DNA of 41,383 nt from NCBI GenBank assembly GCA_013115125.1, contig JABANN010000301.1:1-41383 (forward strand), read 5' to 3'. Source of the stretch: Perkinsus olseni. Lineage: Eukaryota > Perkinsozoa > Perkinsida. The stretch's first letter is position 1; each line of letters begins with the position of its first letter. The notes under the pieces are model-generated. The model saw nothing but the letters and a program-made list of their open reading frames with translations, was not told the DNA's origin and ran no database searches. Both the position numbers and the translations under genes were made by a program. Positions 10,212 to 20,359 of the stretch are shown in pieces.

Positions 10212-10507
10212 GGGGCGGATCGATCATCACCACGCGGACCAAGTCCAAGCGACAAAGGTGGTACAGATCCCACGCGAGCCAGCCTATCTTCCAGGATGGC
10301 TCGGAAGCCCTGGCCGAACCCTGCCCCAAAACGTCCACCCGGTGACCCTGGATCGCCCATCAGTGTCTCTCCAATAAAACCTCTCAAACCCAAGAGCCAG
10401 ATGTTTGTGAAGCGAATGTTACTATGATGATGATGCCTCTCGAGGTGAAGCTCTTCTCTGCAATTATCGATATATCCCCAGACGGGAAGGAGCATAACAA
10501 TGGTGAT
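10212..10507. other. Spacer between Ran and kinase, both minus strand
   Basis: This 296-bp stretch lies downstream of Ran and upstream of the kinase. It has Gly/Pro-rich open frames on both strands that I read as chance. It must carry the 3' UTR of Ran and the 5' region of the kinase. Confidence 0.4.
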
Positions 10508-11464
10508 TTACAAGTCATCATCATCGTCGTCAATGGCCTGGTCCTGAGCGGCCTGGAGCTCTCTTTCGTGCTGTGCAACGAGCTCGGGGTTGATCTGGAA
10601 CTCGGGGGCCTTGGCGAACTCACCCTGAAGGATAGAGAGTATACCAGTATGCTCTACCTCGGATTAGAACCCGCGTCCTCTCGAATGGCAGACGAGAAAA
10701 TAGCCTACTGAACTATACCCACCTGGAAAACAAGCTGAGGCTGGTTGGTGAGCCTCCTTGCGAGCCAGAGGAAAGGTTTCTCAAAGTTGTAATTGGAGCG
10801 AGCAGAGAGATCATAGTACTGCAGATTGCGCTTGCGGTGGAACTGAATATTCCGAGCCTTGACCTGAACACCGAAACAGAGTTCCAACGAATCTTCACCT
10901 TCATCAACCTACCTGTCTGTCCTTCACATCAACCTTGTTGCCAACGAGGACGATTGGGATGTTCTCGCATACTCGGACGATATCCCTGTGCCAGTTGGGA
11001 ACATTCTTGTAGGTGATACGAGATGTCACGTCGAACATGATGATAGCGCATTGGCCCTGAAGGATGACGACAGGTACTCGGATTGGGAGATTGACGCGGG
11101 ATTGAGAGAAAGTCGCTCACTTGGATGTAGTAGCCATCGCGAAGGCCTCCGAACTTTTCTTGCCCGGCGGTATCCCATACGTTGAAGATGATCTCGCCGC
11201 AATTAGTCATGAACTTCAGCGGATGAACCTGAGAAGTGAAACGTATCTTTAGTTGAAGCTGGCGAGATACAAAACAGGTCAGATCAGTTCCCCCTTCTAT
11301 CGTCAAGCAAATGGATGTTGTTCTACCTCAACCCCGAGCGTCGGGATGTACTTCTTCTCGAACTCTCCTGTAAGATGACGCTTCACCAAGGTGGTCTTCC
11401 CAACGCCACCATCGCCGACCAACAGCAGTTTGAACTCAGGTACTCCACTCTGTTGTTGAGCCAT
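10508..11464 (-). CDS. RAN: Ran GTPase
   Basis: The small GTPase of nucleocytoplasmic transport and spindle assembly. Five exons on the minus strand: 11327-11464, 11121-11228, 10913-11056, 10723-10863 and 10508-10624, giving 215 aa (human Ran is 216). All switch motifs are present: GDGGVGKTT (P-loop, residues 18-26), the effector region [30 protein letters not shown] (guanine specificity) and the Ran signature [18 protein letters not shown]. The acidic C-terminal tail DDDDDDL that locks Ran-GDP is kept. The start follows the family: [20 protein letters not shown]. Introns are 98, 64, 49 and 98 nt. The last intron (10625-10722) is largely a tRNA-Gly-like sequence beginning at the donor site. 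The gene is divergent from the membrane protein at 11788. Confidence 0.98.
10651..10722 (-). pseudogene. tRNA-Gly(GCC)-like relic in Ran intron 4
   Basis: On the minus strand the intron starts GTGGGTATAGTTCAGTAGGC. TAGTTCAGTAGG fits the tRNA A-box consensus exactly and GGTTCTAATCC fits the B box with one mismatch. Between them an arm CTCG/CGAG encloses CTGCCAT, which would give anticodon GCC. T and acceptor stems do not pair well, so it is a relic. It occupies three quarters of the intron, in the sense direction, beginning at the splice donor. Confidence 0.6.
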
Positions 11465-11787
11465 AGTTAACACCAACTGTGCGAGGAATCTCCGTTCTCA
11501 AGAAAGTCCATGATGGCCTTGATGGGAAAGACGATTATGCGCTAGACGTTTTAGGGCGGGATATCTCATAGCGATTGCGGCGAGCGAGATCGACGTTTTA
11601 ACCCATTTATCTCTCAACGATTATGCCGGATATTTTCTCCCGCTCATGCACGTGGTCTGCCCCGCCTTTCTACTGCCCGCTGACGGAAGGAGACGAACGT
11701 CCATCTTTTATTAAAGTTTTGTGGGATAGCCGGGAGTTGTACTTCGCGCAGTTCTTTTTTTTTCGGAAGAGACCAGCTTCTATCGCA

Positions 11788-12638
11788 ATGCCTGCTATTG
11801 CTAATCTGGGTCGTCTACTGGACTCTGCCGTGCTCGCCATGATAACTGTGGTGCTTGCCGGAGCTGCCTTGTAAGATTGTGGGAATTTGGCCCAGCGGAC
11901 GAGGAGTTGTTTTACCTGTCGGGAGTCCCTGGGTCGAACCCTGCGGCGGGCGATGTGGTTCGATATTATTTATCGCAGGTACTGCATTGGACTGGTCCAC
12001 CACATGATCGTCATCACTGAGAGGAACAAGCTCGGAGCCTTCGGCAACCTAGTGGCCAACGCACTGCCTTTCAAGGTTATAATACTGGGAAAAATGGGGA
12101 GCTTGTTAGTACGTTTTTTTCCGTAAACTCGTTTTCCGGTAGTAGAGATCCTTCCTACTTAGCACTGTGAACGTTGAGATGGAATCGCTAGAACAGTTCA
12201 CCGTGAAGTAGGCTGCAACGCTTCGATCGTCTGAAGGCTCACCCGAGGCTACCCAACGCTGAATAACAGAAATCGTATCACTAATGGTTGTGCTCAACAT
12301 GGTGGATGCCTCTACTGCAACCAACTGACCTCCATCTCGTTTTCATCGCGTAGAGGAAAAGTACTGGGTAAATGCTGTCGGCGGCGAGCAGGGCAACCCC
12401 AGGCCCTCTCTTCGTGAAGAAGGAAAGCTCTTTCCTGACTTTGATCTGCTTTTCTTGGGTTGTCCCGAACTGTGTTTCGTCTCAGGGCAATCGGTTCGAA
12501 TTCAACTTGACCCATGTGCTGTTGTACGCCATCTTGTGCGTTATCCTCTCGCTGAGTCATCATAAGTACCTCGATGCTCAGAGCAAGAGGTTGGAGAAAG
12601 AGGAGAAGAAACAACAGAAGGGGAAGAAGAATGAGTGA
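11788..12638 (+). CDS. Small membrane protein with Lys-rich tail
   Basis: Not assigned to a family. Exon 1 is 11788-11870 and exon 3 is 12486-12638. Exon 2 starts at 11979 and ends at 12108 (donor GTACGT, 121 aa in total) or at 12075 (donor GTTATA, 110 aa); both keep frame. The protein has an N-terminal hydrophobic helix (SAVLAMITVVLAGAAL, running into YCIGLVHHMIVI), a second helix near the C-terminus (HVLLYAILCVILSLS), then a charged tail KEEKKQQKGKKNE, as in small ER or Golgi membrane subunits. Intron 1 (11871-11978) is mostly a tRNA-like sequence. It is divergent from Ran, with 323 bp between the two starts. Confidence 0.65.
11880..11953 (+). pseudogene. tRNA-like relic in intron 1 of the small membrane gene
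   Basis: TGGCCCAGCGGA fits the A box (one mismatch at the end) and GGGTCGAACCC fits the B box with one mismatch, about the distance apart expected in a tRNA. A TTTTACCT segment lies where the anticodon loop would be. T-stem pairing is poor. It fills most of the 108-nt intron, in sense orientation. Confidence 0.5.
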
Positions 12639-12858
12639 TTGTTAATGATGATGAGCTGAGGATGGACGAGATATTAGAGTATCCTCACGACTGTTGGCGA
12701 TAGTATTTCTTTATGCCATCGGGCTTTTGGTTGCTATGCCGCCGTCTCAATTAGCGCGCGTCTGGTCATAGTAGTATCCTGACCTGTTTTGTATCTTGCC
12801 AGCTCCGACATAAGATTCTGTCATTCGCCACATCTCAAGGTTTTACACTATCCGTATT

Positions 12859-13410
12859 ATGGGTGCTTCTTCCTCGTCCTCGTCACCCTCGCTGCCTCCC
12901 ATCGATAATCAAGAGCTGCCCTGCCAACCGGAGATGGACGCCTTCGTGGCATGCGTCAAATCGTAGTGCCCCGCTTTTGCATTCCGATAGTAGTAGTGGA
13001 AGTGTTGGTAGTCTCTCTACTTGTATGAGTAGTAGAATGAAGACGGCATCGCTCCGCTAACAGCAGGGCACGGCTCCGGAGGAGATGAACTATTTTCTAT
13101 TAGCCCTCGACGAACGAAGGTGTGGCTCTCTGGAACAGGAATAAATGGCGGGCTCCCTTATTGGCGCTGGCGGAATGCAATTTTTGGAAGGATGCCTTCC
13201 GACGCTGAAATTGCATTTTCACGGTGGAGTCCAAGCTCGGAGCTTCCATTGGCTTGAACGCTCGTGCTGTCGAAATTGGCTGTTTTTAGGAAGCCTCAGG
13301 GTCTGCGGGCTACTGACTGCGAGGAGCTGAGGGATCGATATAAGCTCTGCATGCAGGAGCATAAGGAGAATAAAGGCAGCAACAGCAGCGGAGAGAAATC
13401 TTCAGGGTGA
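12859..13410 (+). CDS. Twin CX9C (CHCH) protein, probably N-myristoylated
   Basis: Exons 12859-12962 and 13290-13410 join in phase to give 74 aa. The CHCH pair is clear: C-QPEMDAFVA-C and C-EELRDRYKL-C, both CX9C, separated by about 13 residues. Such proteins are imported into the mitochondrial intermembrane space by the Mia40 disulfide relay. The N-terminus MGASSSSSS fits an N-myristoylation signal (Gly2, Ser6), as in the MICOS subunit MIC19/CHCHD3, though identity with MIC19 is not shown. The C-terminus is polar (KENKGSNSSGEKSSG). The 327-nt intron is long for this region and contains a strong nested hairpin. Immediately after the stop is a copy of the RATCTTAGGTTGA motif. A rival reading that runs from 12863 in another frame lacks the second Cys pair. 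Confidence 0.85.
13174..13217 (+). repeat. Nested hairpin in the CHCH intron
   Basis: AATGCAATTT (13174-13183) pairs perfectly with AAATTGCATT (13208-13217). Inside it GGAAGG (13186-13191) pairs with CCTTCC (13195-13200) around a 3-nt loop. It may be a structured intronic RNA or the remains of a small foldback element. Confidence 0.7.
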
Positions 13411-13415
13411 TGAAG

Positions 13416-13429
13416 GAATCTTAGGTTGA
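13416..13429 (+). repeat. RATCTTAGGTTGA motif copy 1
   Basis: GAATCTTAGGTTGA begins six bases after the CHCH stop codon. Other copies are in VPS45 and CCDC124 introns. Confidence 0.8.
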
Positions 13430-13686
13430 TGCATGTCTTTGATAGACTGTTTCTGATGAAAAAAGGATATTTGAGTTGATAGTATCCGCGGGGCTGATCA
13501 CAGTTGCATTTCATCCGGCTGCGGGTTTATAATTTTATGCTACTTTCTCAGCAGCAACCTCTTTGAAAGCAATTCACACGTCCGAATCGTTTTCGGCGGA
13601 GAGGTGTCTCTGTGTAGAGCTGTTGAATCAGAACAGGCCGAGCTCCCTTGTAGCCGAGTTACCTTCCCTCTGGTCGTCGGTGATCA

Positions 13687-16600
13687 TGTCCTCCTCCTCC
13701 GTCTCGTCGAGTCATCGTCGAGAAGCAAAGAGAGCCAAAACGAGGGAGACGGAGCTGAGCACCTCTCTTGGATACACTAATGAGAGCAATCCCTTCGGTG
13801 ATTCCAATTTGACGTCGACCTTTAGGTAGGGAGGCCTGTTGGGTTGATGGGCGTTGGAAGGCTGTGGTTAGGTGGAAGAAGAAGGAACAGTTCCAGGAGG
13901 CGGCGGGGGTTCGACCGTTGAAGGGTAGCGAGGCGAGAGAGCAAGCGAGGTAGTGACCGTTTGTTGGGTTGGGGAAGGGGTACGTGTGCCCTTCGAGAGG
14001 TGGTTGGTTCCATCCCCACACTTGGCGGTATTTCTCGTCGTCTCAGAGCCAACCTGAATGAGGTGGTCCAGATTCGGCAAAGGCGGGAGGAGCGGGCGGC
14101 AGAAGTGAGCCTGTTGGAGCAGCAGCGGAGCGAAAGGGAGAGAGACATGATGGAAGACGAATATCGGGATTGGCTGGCGAAGGAGGAGAAATTCGATATT
14201 GTACAGAACTGGGAAGATACGCCCTCGAGAATCTTGCGCGTGCGTGCTCACAGCTTGACGGGAATCTTATGGATGGGGAGTGGAGTTCCTTGGACTTTCT
14301 TGTGAAGATATTTTGCAGTGATGGAGTAATTTGTCAGTCCCAAGCGGCCCTGAGATGCTCTCTCCGAATAAAGACCAACACCGAGCACCTGGAGGACTAC
14401 CTGTACAAGGAGCTGCTCCTCGCTACTAAGGGGGTAGAGAAGTTCCCGTATGACGACTGTACCATATTGGAGTCGTCCCTGGTTACTGATACCATTGCGG
14501 TAAGAGGGAGAATGGTGTGCTTGGATGTAGAACTCCGATATGGTGTAGCGGTAGAGCGGCTGTTTGTGATTCGATAGGTTGTGGGTTCATCTCTGAGTAT
14601 AGGCGAATAGAACTCTGAACTTCATTTCTTTACAGACCGGTCAGCTGTTTCCCTTTTGCAGAGCCTTCCCCCAGGGGAGCTGGAGTCCTCAGCGGCACAC
14701 ATAGGGGATCTAGAGAGAGCTGCTCGGGACAGAGGCAAAGGCGAGGAGGCGGACTATTGGCATTGCGTACTTGCACTGGTCAAGGAGCAGCTAGCGGCCA
14801 AGACGGAAGCTGGACCCAAACGTACTGTGGGGGGAGGAAGAGACGCCGTGTTGTTGCTACGCTTGCTCGGACGCCTGGCGGTTACAGCGTATTCGTGTAC
14901 GGGCGGTTGGAGGTCCGCGGTGGATGAAGATCCGGGGGAGGGCACGGAGAGTCAACCATGATGGTCATGGTTCTCTTCCTTATTAATTTCCGAACATCCC
15001 TCAGAGGCATAGAGAAGTGGCATATCTTCATTCTTCGTATCTTCCCATCTTCGACCTCGTGCTTCCTCAGTTGCTCCAACCAGCGGTCTCGGTATCGAGG
15101 ACAATTCCGTGGAGGCTCTGCTGGGAGGAATCGAATCTGCGGAGGTGTTACGAGGAGTTGAAGATGAGCTCAAATGGCTGCTGACTAACAAAGTGAGTGG
15201 AGGATCGGGCAGGAGGGACGCGTGCGGTACTCAGTAATTTCGTGGCGCGCGGTCACTCTCGCACTTTCATTGGTTGCTTCAGGATAGCGGGGGACCAGCA
15301 GATGAGGTTGATGAGGAGTTCATAACAGCAGCCTTAGAGAAGTAGTACTCAAAGTGGTATCTTGGGAATCTTCGCCGTGCGCAAATCCCGGCCTTGTCGT
15401 TACTTAAATCGTCCAGTTCTCCGGCTGCAAGCGGATCTTGCGAGAATCTTTACTGTGCGCTGTTCTGCCCTTCAGGGTTCCTCACTATATTTCTCGTCTA
15501 AGAGTTGATGACATCCATCGGAGGGCGCGCAAGGTTGTCGAGAAGGTGGTGCAATCGATGGACAATGACGAAGTGGAGGTCGTAGAAGACGCGGCAAATA
15601 GGTAGTACGCGTGCTCATACCAACTTTTCCCGAATCCATGACGATTCGTCGATCAGCTCCTCTGCTGCTGCAGCGCCAGCTGCCACCCCAGAGGATACTC
15701 CGGCCCCCTCAGTGACTTCAGACTCTGGATCGGTGGAAGGTGAGCGTATCGAGGAGGGGTTATCGAGGATCACAACGCCACTCAGGTCGAACATCACGAC
15801 GGAGGGCTGTATCCCCAGTCCCCATCGAGCGCGGGACTTCAGCGTTGGAGCCTATCACGGAGGAGGCGAGCCGGTCTGAGATGGCGGAGACGCGGAGGAA
15901 GATCGTGGAGCAGTGGGACAGGAAGGACAGGAGCGCGAAGGCAGAGGTGATACTGATGGGCCGGGGAGGACTATGTGCCGTCGTGGTACGGGAGGCCGTG
16001 ATACATCTGATGTCGATATGGTCTTAGTACCTGTTGACGAAAATCGCCCTCGTAAAATAGTGGGACCGCTTCCCGACGTTTCGATTCGACGACCGCCGTG
16101 GATGTGGCAGGTGGAATGATCTGTTAATGCAAGTGCGATATGATCGTCGGAGTTCTCCGTCTCAACCTAGGGGGTACCATGGGGTATCTTCGTAGTGCGG
16201 GAGCGCTTGAGTCCTGCCCGTGGAGATGTGCCGCTCCGCGTGCGAACGATGAGTCGGTTGTTGCTCGCTCCCGACAGTTTATATATCGTTGATGTTGATT
16301 CTGCAGAGATAGGAATGGCTGGATAGGGGTCCGTTGTTTTTTCACAACTATTTCTACCATAATTGGATTGAAGATGGACTTTGATGATAGGATGGCGCAG
16401 AAGGAATCTTTCGGCTTTCAGGCTAATTTGTTGACAGCAGCGGAAAAGCGGTTGTTGGCGGAGGAAAGGAATCGTAAGGTTGATGATGGTGATGTTACGG
16501 AGGAGATGTTCAACGAACTTTATGTCGCCCCTGGAGAGGCTGGAAAGACCTACGCCTGGGAGGACAAGTGAGGCGATGCGGCTCACGCTGTGGCTTCCGT

Positions 16601-17156
16601 GGAAACTCAGTCGTTTCGATCTGCATTTCTCAAAGCAGAATTTATATCCGGACTGGGAATTGAACGTCCGATCTTCTGAATGATGGTCTTGGATTGTATC
16701 CGCTAGGCCAATAGGAGACGGTTCAGGCGACCTCATCTCAGGTACCGGCCACGGAAGCCGAAGTTCTACAATAAGGTTAAAACCGGCTTTGATTGGAACA
16801 AATACAATCAGACTCACTACGATAAGGAGACGCCGCCACCTAAGAAGGTCATGGGCTATCGCTTCAACATCCTTTACCCAGATCTCATCGACATGCGGAA
16901 GACCCCGCAGGTGAGGAAGTTTGGGTGAGGAACTCTGAGCAGGCAGGGCGTGTGCTTTCAGTACCACCAGGAGGCCTCCCCGACCCCTGGGACGATCATC
17001 TTGCGGTTCTCGGCAGGGCCACCGTACGAGGATATCGCCTTTAAGATTTCTAATAAGGAATGGGACTACGATCGGAGAAGCGGATTTAAGGCAGTCTTTG
17101 AGCGAGGGATGCTACAGTTGCACTTCAACTTCAAACGTGATAGATATAGACGATGA
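13687..17156 (+). CDS. CACTIN: Cactin, splicing-associated protein
   Basis: Cactin is a conserved nuclear protein linked to pre-mRNA splicing. The N-terminal hallmark GYTNESNPFGDSNLTSTFRW joins exon 1 (13687-13825) and exon 2 (13872-13949). Exon 3 starts at 14047 and is coiled-coil (RQRREERAAE...). Later exons: about 14254-14499, 14662-14819, 15071-15192, 15283-15341, 15476-15601, 15657-15739, 15786-15946, 16374-16567, 16742-16910, 16962-17156. The C-terminal domain is almost textbook: YRPRKPKFYNKVKTGF, WNKYNQTHYD, GYRFNILYPDLID, RFSAGPPYEDIAFKI, ending FNFKRDRYRR. The junction near 14240 is unsure (see findings). The 427-nt gap 15947-16373 contains open stretches I could not place and may hide an exon. 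Introns 14500-14661 and 16568-16741 carry tRNA-like relics. Confidence 0.93.
14535..14603 (+). pseudogene. tRNA-His(GTG)-like relic in a Cactin intron
   Basis: CCGATATGGTGTAGCGGT closely resembles the 5' half of eukaryotic tRNA-His, TTTGTGAT lies at the anticodon position (GTG), and GGGTTCATCTC stands where the B box would be. CCGATA can pair with the 3' TATAGG except for one base. The T stem is degraded. Sense orientation. Confidence 0.55.
16643..16718 (-). pseudogene. tRNA-Arg-like relic, antisense in a Cactin intron
   Basis: On the minus strand TGGCCTAGCGGA (A box) and CGTTCAATTCC (B box, one mismatch) are spaced as in a tRNA, and the body resembles tRNA-Arg (GGCCTAGCGGATA, CAGAAGATC). 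Stems are eroded, so it is unlikely to be functional. Confidence 0.5.
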
Positions 17157-17768
17157 GACGACAGAGGAAGTCGATAAAATTTCAGTGACTTCATGCTACT
17201 TTCTCGTTGTCAATCGAGATCGGGATGGGCGAGAGGGCCACTCGTGTGAGTGGTAGTTGTGTTTGTGTCATCGTTGAGTATGACTGTTGAGGGTCTGGTC
17301 GCTGACGGTCTTCGATTGAGCCTTAAGCGACAGCGAATTCTTGGGAGGAGAGGCACCCCTAAGAGCTGACTTGTCACTAAATCACGCGGTGACACTATCC
17401 CCGTAGAACTTCCCGACTGCCCGACAACTCAGAGCGATTCTTAGGAAGGGAAAATAACTCTTAGTCGGGTCCGAAGGAAGGACAGGAACTCTGGAAAGGA
17501 GGGATAGATTATCAAGCTGTACAGTACACGCTGGCGTATCCCTGAGCAGAACAGAGGAAACCTGACATCACACCGAGGTCGGATTTCGTCCGCCGCTGGG
17601 AGACAGGACGTGAAGTGGCAGAAGGCATGGTCAAACGGGGCTGCGGCGATCATCGCACCTGGGGAGGGTGAGACAACTCGGGTGAAGGTGAAGGTGTGCG
17701 GCGGCGGCGGCGTGAGAGGTAGTAGGAGTATCAGGATTCTACTAGAATCATTTTAGGAGTGACCAGTC
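17157..17768. other. Convergent spacer between Cactin and the transporter
   Basis: No gene seen. It holds a short GGC-rich run (about 17699-17711) and the perfect palindrome GATTCTA-C-TAGAATC (17735-17749), 20 bp beyond the transporter stop, which could act as a shared 3'-end structure. Confidence 0.5.
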
Positions 17769-18882
17769 TTACCAGTATCTCCTCCTGAGGACGAGAGCGG
17801 CTGCTGCCAGGGACCCGACCCCACCGATCACGAATGAAACACTGTCACTGTGAAGGGTGGAGTTGAGGGGACCTCCAAGCTGAGAGGAAGTCGACACTAG
17901 GACCGCTGGGAGGGAGGTTGGAGGGGCATACAGTATCTAATGATAAACACCTTGCCCCGAACTTTGCCCCGATTGGAGTTCACCTTGGAGCTAAGATTCA
18001 TTCCGGTCGCGGTGGACCAGTCCTGACTAGCGATCCATCCGCCGCACATGCCGCCCAGCTCGCTACTGATGGCTACAGATGACCAGTGAATTGCCAGCAG
18101 TAGTGTTGCTGATCCTACATGTTCACAGGTTTGAGTGAAGAAGCCTGTAGGAACGTGGCGAGGCGGAGCGATGTCGACCAAGGCCGATCTGCTCACGACC
18201 ATCACCACATTCGAGGCGGCGTCATACACCCAGAATATCAGTATCAGTATCACCAGCCCGACTGTATGAGAGGAGCCTGAGAGTCGGAAAGGTTCGAAGG
18301 ATCAGGTGGCGATAAAATTGGTACAACTCCGCTCACTTTTATGCTACCATCACATGAATAATGAGTTGAGAATTCCCTCCCATGGTGAAGAGCTCACCTC
18401 GATCCCCGAGTAGTTCACCAAGTTCGATAGAGTAGCCGATCACAACGGTGCAGAGGCTGAGGATGAGGGCTCCTACGACGAGGAAAGGCAGTCGGCTACG
18501 ACCGTTGCCGCGGGATACATGCCCATCGGACCATCGACCTACTAGGGGCTGTATGATCATACCTGTAGGGATGGCAGGAGGGCTTGTTGAAGGAAAAGGT
18601 TCCTACCTGTGACGGGCCCACACAACCACACCAGTGAACTCGCCGACTCTGGCAAGCCCATTTTCATGGCGAAAGGGATGGAGAAGACGCCCCTGAGGGA
18701 TGATAGCTGGGTGAGGAGCAGCGTGGGTCGACTTACTGCAGAGTCATCGAACAAGACGTGCCGAAAATGGCCAGCCCGACGAGACAGATGCGAACCCATC
18801 CGAAGATGCTGAGATCTTCGCGGACGACACAAGGAGCCTCGTCGCAGCTGCCCTCCTTCTCGACGAGTGTCTCGGAAGCCAT
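17769..18882 (-). CDS. Half-size sucrose-transporter-like (GPH/SLC45) protein
   Basis: Five exons: 18737-18882, 18607-18692, 18398-18562, 17984-18261 and 17769-17879; 261 aa in frame. The N-terminal half matches the SUC/SLC45 branch of the major facilitator superfamily: SLVWLCGPVTG, IIQPLVGRWSD, the GRSRLPFLVVGALIL helix, IGYSIELGELLGD, and IFWVYDAASNVV..RSALVDIAPP. About five transmembrane helices are visible, then a short loop leads directly to one last helix, FVIGGVGSLAAAALVL, and RRRYW. Family members normally have 12 helices and about 500 residues, so helices 6 to 11 are missing although the frame is open. It is either a decayed or internally deleted allele, or a natural half-transporter. 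Proton-coupled sugar transport cannot be assumed. Confidence 0.8.
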
Positions 18883-19690
18883 TCACTATGATCCTTAAAA
18901 TAGTAACTTACCAACACTACCATAGTCTGGTTGTGGGAATGTCAACAGACTCTCGAATGGTGAATCGAAACGCTGAGCGATCCAAGGCGAATGTCGGCCC
19001 GTTCGACCAGCAGCTCAGTCGGAATTCCGGTGAATCAGGCTGAGGGGGCGGGCTTATTCCAGTCTGGGAGGGATGGTGAAACAACATTGCACGCATGCCC
19101 TCGTGCCGTGTGTGATGAGAGCTCACCATCCAGTACAGTGTATGAAGGCTCCTGAAACGAAGATCGGGAGGTGTAGAGGGAAGGTCCACCTGGAGCGATG
19201 ATAGAGGGGGATTCTCGGACCGTCTGTTGCTAGCGTTAGACTAAATCGGTTTGGGGCATTGATAGGCGGAGCGACGCCGTAGCGGTCAAAATCCGCACAG
19301 CTGGTCAGGTTGGTACGGCTACCTTGGTCCAGTGGTCCGGGCCCCTCTCTGGCAAGAGACCAAAGGGGGGGCAACTCAGAATTCGGTCCACATTACGGAA
19401 TTCTTCATCACAACGGCGGGAATGCACAGCCATAGCCTGCAGGCTTCGGCTGTACCCCGGTCCCCGAATCTGGGGCCGCGTGGTTCGGACGGTTGGCCTA
19501 TCGACGCTCTCTAACAGAGCTGATCGATGCTGGCTGCCAGTCGGGGTCCTGTAGGGCGCAGTAGTAGCAGACTGCTACTAGCAGTAGAAGCTTACCTTCC
19601 ATCCCCATCTCAACTTTCTCCTGTACACGTCAATTCAACAACCTGTCCCACTGCCGCCGGACCATCCGCTTGTCGGCCTTATTTGATGTG
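18883..19690. other. Spacer upstream of the transporter
   Basis: No convincing gene. Short minus-strand frames (18917-19189, 19123-19374) do not look like additional transporter helices. A palindrome triad lies at 19562-19585. Confidence 0.4.
19562..19585. repeat. Overlapping palindrome triad
   Basis: TAGTAGCAG-A-CTGCTACTA (19562-19580) overlaps ACTGCTA-C-TAGCAGT (19571-19585). Both are perfect. Confidence 0.85.
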
Positions 19691-20095
19691 TTAAGCCTCA
19701 AAGGTCCGAGTGCTAGCTCCCGGCCCCGCAATGCTGAAGACACTGGAATCTTTCTCTCTGTGTCGCGCATGCTCGCCGGCTCGGAGTCTTATCCGTTCCT
19801 CTTCCTCCTTTGGTAGCACGTAGTTATCTGTCGACGCTGGGAATGCATGTGAACACGCTGCCAAGTCGGGCGAGACCGCCGTGACGCGGTGTGGTGACGC
19901 GGCTGTATCACCAACATCTCGGAGCTCATGACTAGCAGTAGTAGGCTCGCCGAACGATTCGTTCGGAACGCGGGGCAGGGGCAGCCTTGAGGTGGGAGGA
20001 AATGTTTCAGGGACTTGTCCACTGTGCCGGCTGGAGCCAGCGGATGAGGTGGTGAGTGAGATTTCCCATATCGATTGTCGGTCGATAGAGAACAT
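19691..20095 (-). CDS. Hypothetical protein, low support
   Basis: An open frame of 134 aa beginning MFSIDRQSIWEISLTTSSAG, Ser/Pro/Thr-rich with a charged stretch KEEEERIRLRAGEHARHREK near the end. No family recognised. A palindrome triad (CCGAACGA-T-TCGTTCGG with CGTTC-G-GAACG, 19950-19970) lies inside it; such triads are otherwise almost all outside genes here, which argues against coding. It is divergent from the large membrane protein. Confidence 0.25.
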   Translation of the reverse strand: MFSIDRQSIWEISLTTSSAGSSRHSGQVPETFPPTSRLPLPRVPNESFGEPTTASHELRDVGDTAASPHRVTAVSPDLAACSHAFPASTDNYVLPKEEEERIRLRAGEHARHREKDSSVFSIAGPGASTRTFEA

Positions 20096-20359
20096 GAGTT
20101 GCGATTATTGTGGTATGAGTAATAATAATGCTCAGAAAGTAGGATGCAGTGAACACAGTGCACCATCATTTTTCATAAGATACCATTTTCCTTGATTACT
20201 ATCTAAGCACTGCTAGCTGTCACCCTGGTCAGTATCGGTCGTCTTGAGACCCCCACAAAGTTACGATGATACCAAGCATCCTTACAGTTCCATTTCTTCA
20301 AACTCCGCTATCAGTATCGCCTGTTCAGTAGGGCGATCGTTCAGTTTACTTTCTACGTC

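Noticed and set aside
12490-12502. B-box-like GGTTCGAATTC in the last exon of the small membrane gene
   Set aside because: It codes for conserved-looking residues, has no A box, and mismatches the consensus at the end.
15740-15785. A second 14-nt intron in Cactin (15740-15753)
   Set aside because: An ordinary 46-nt intron (15740-15785) keeps the frame and the better downstream sequence.
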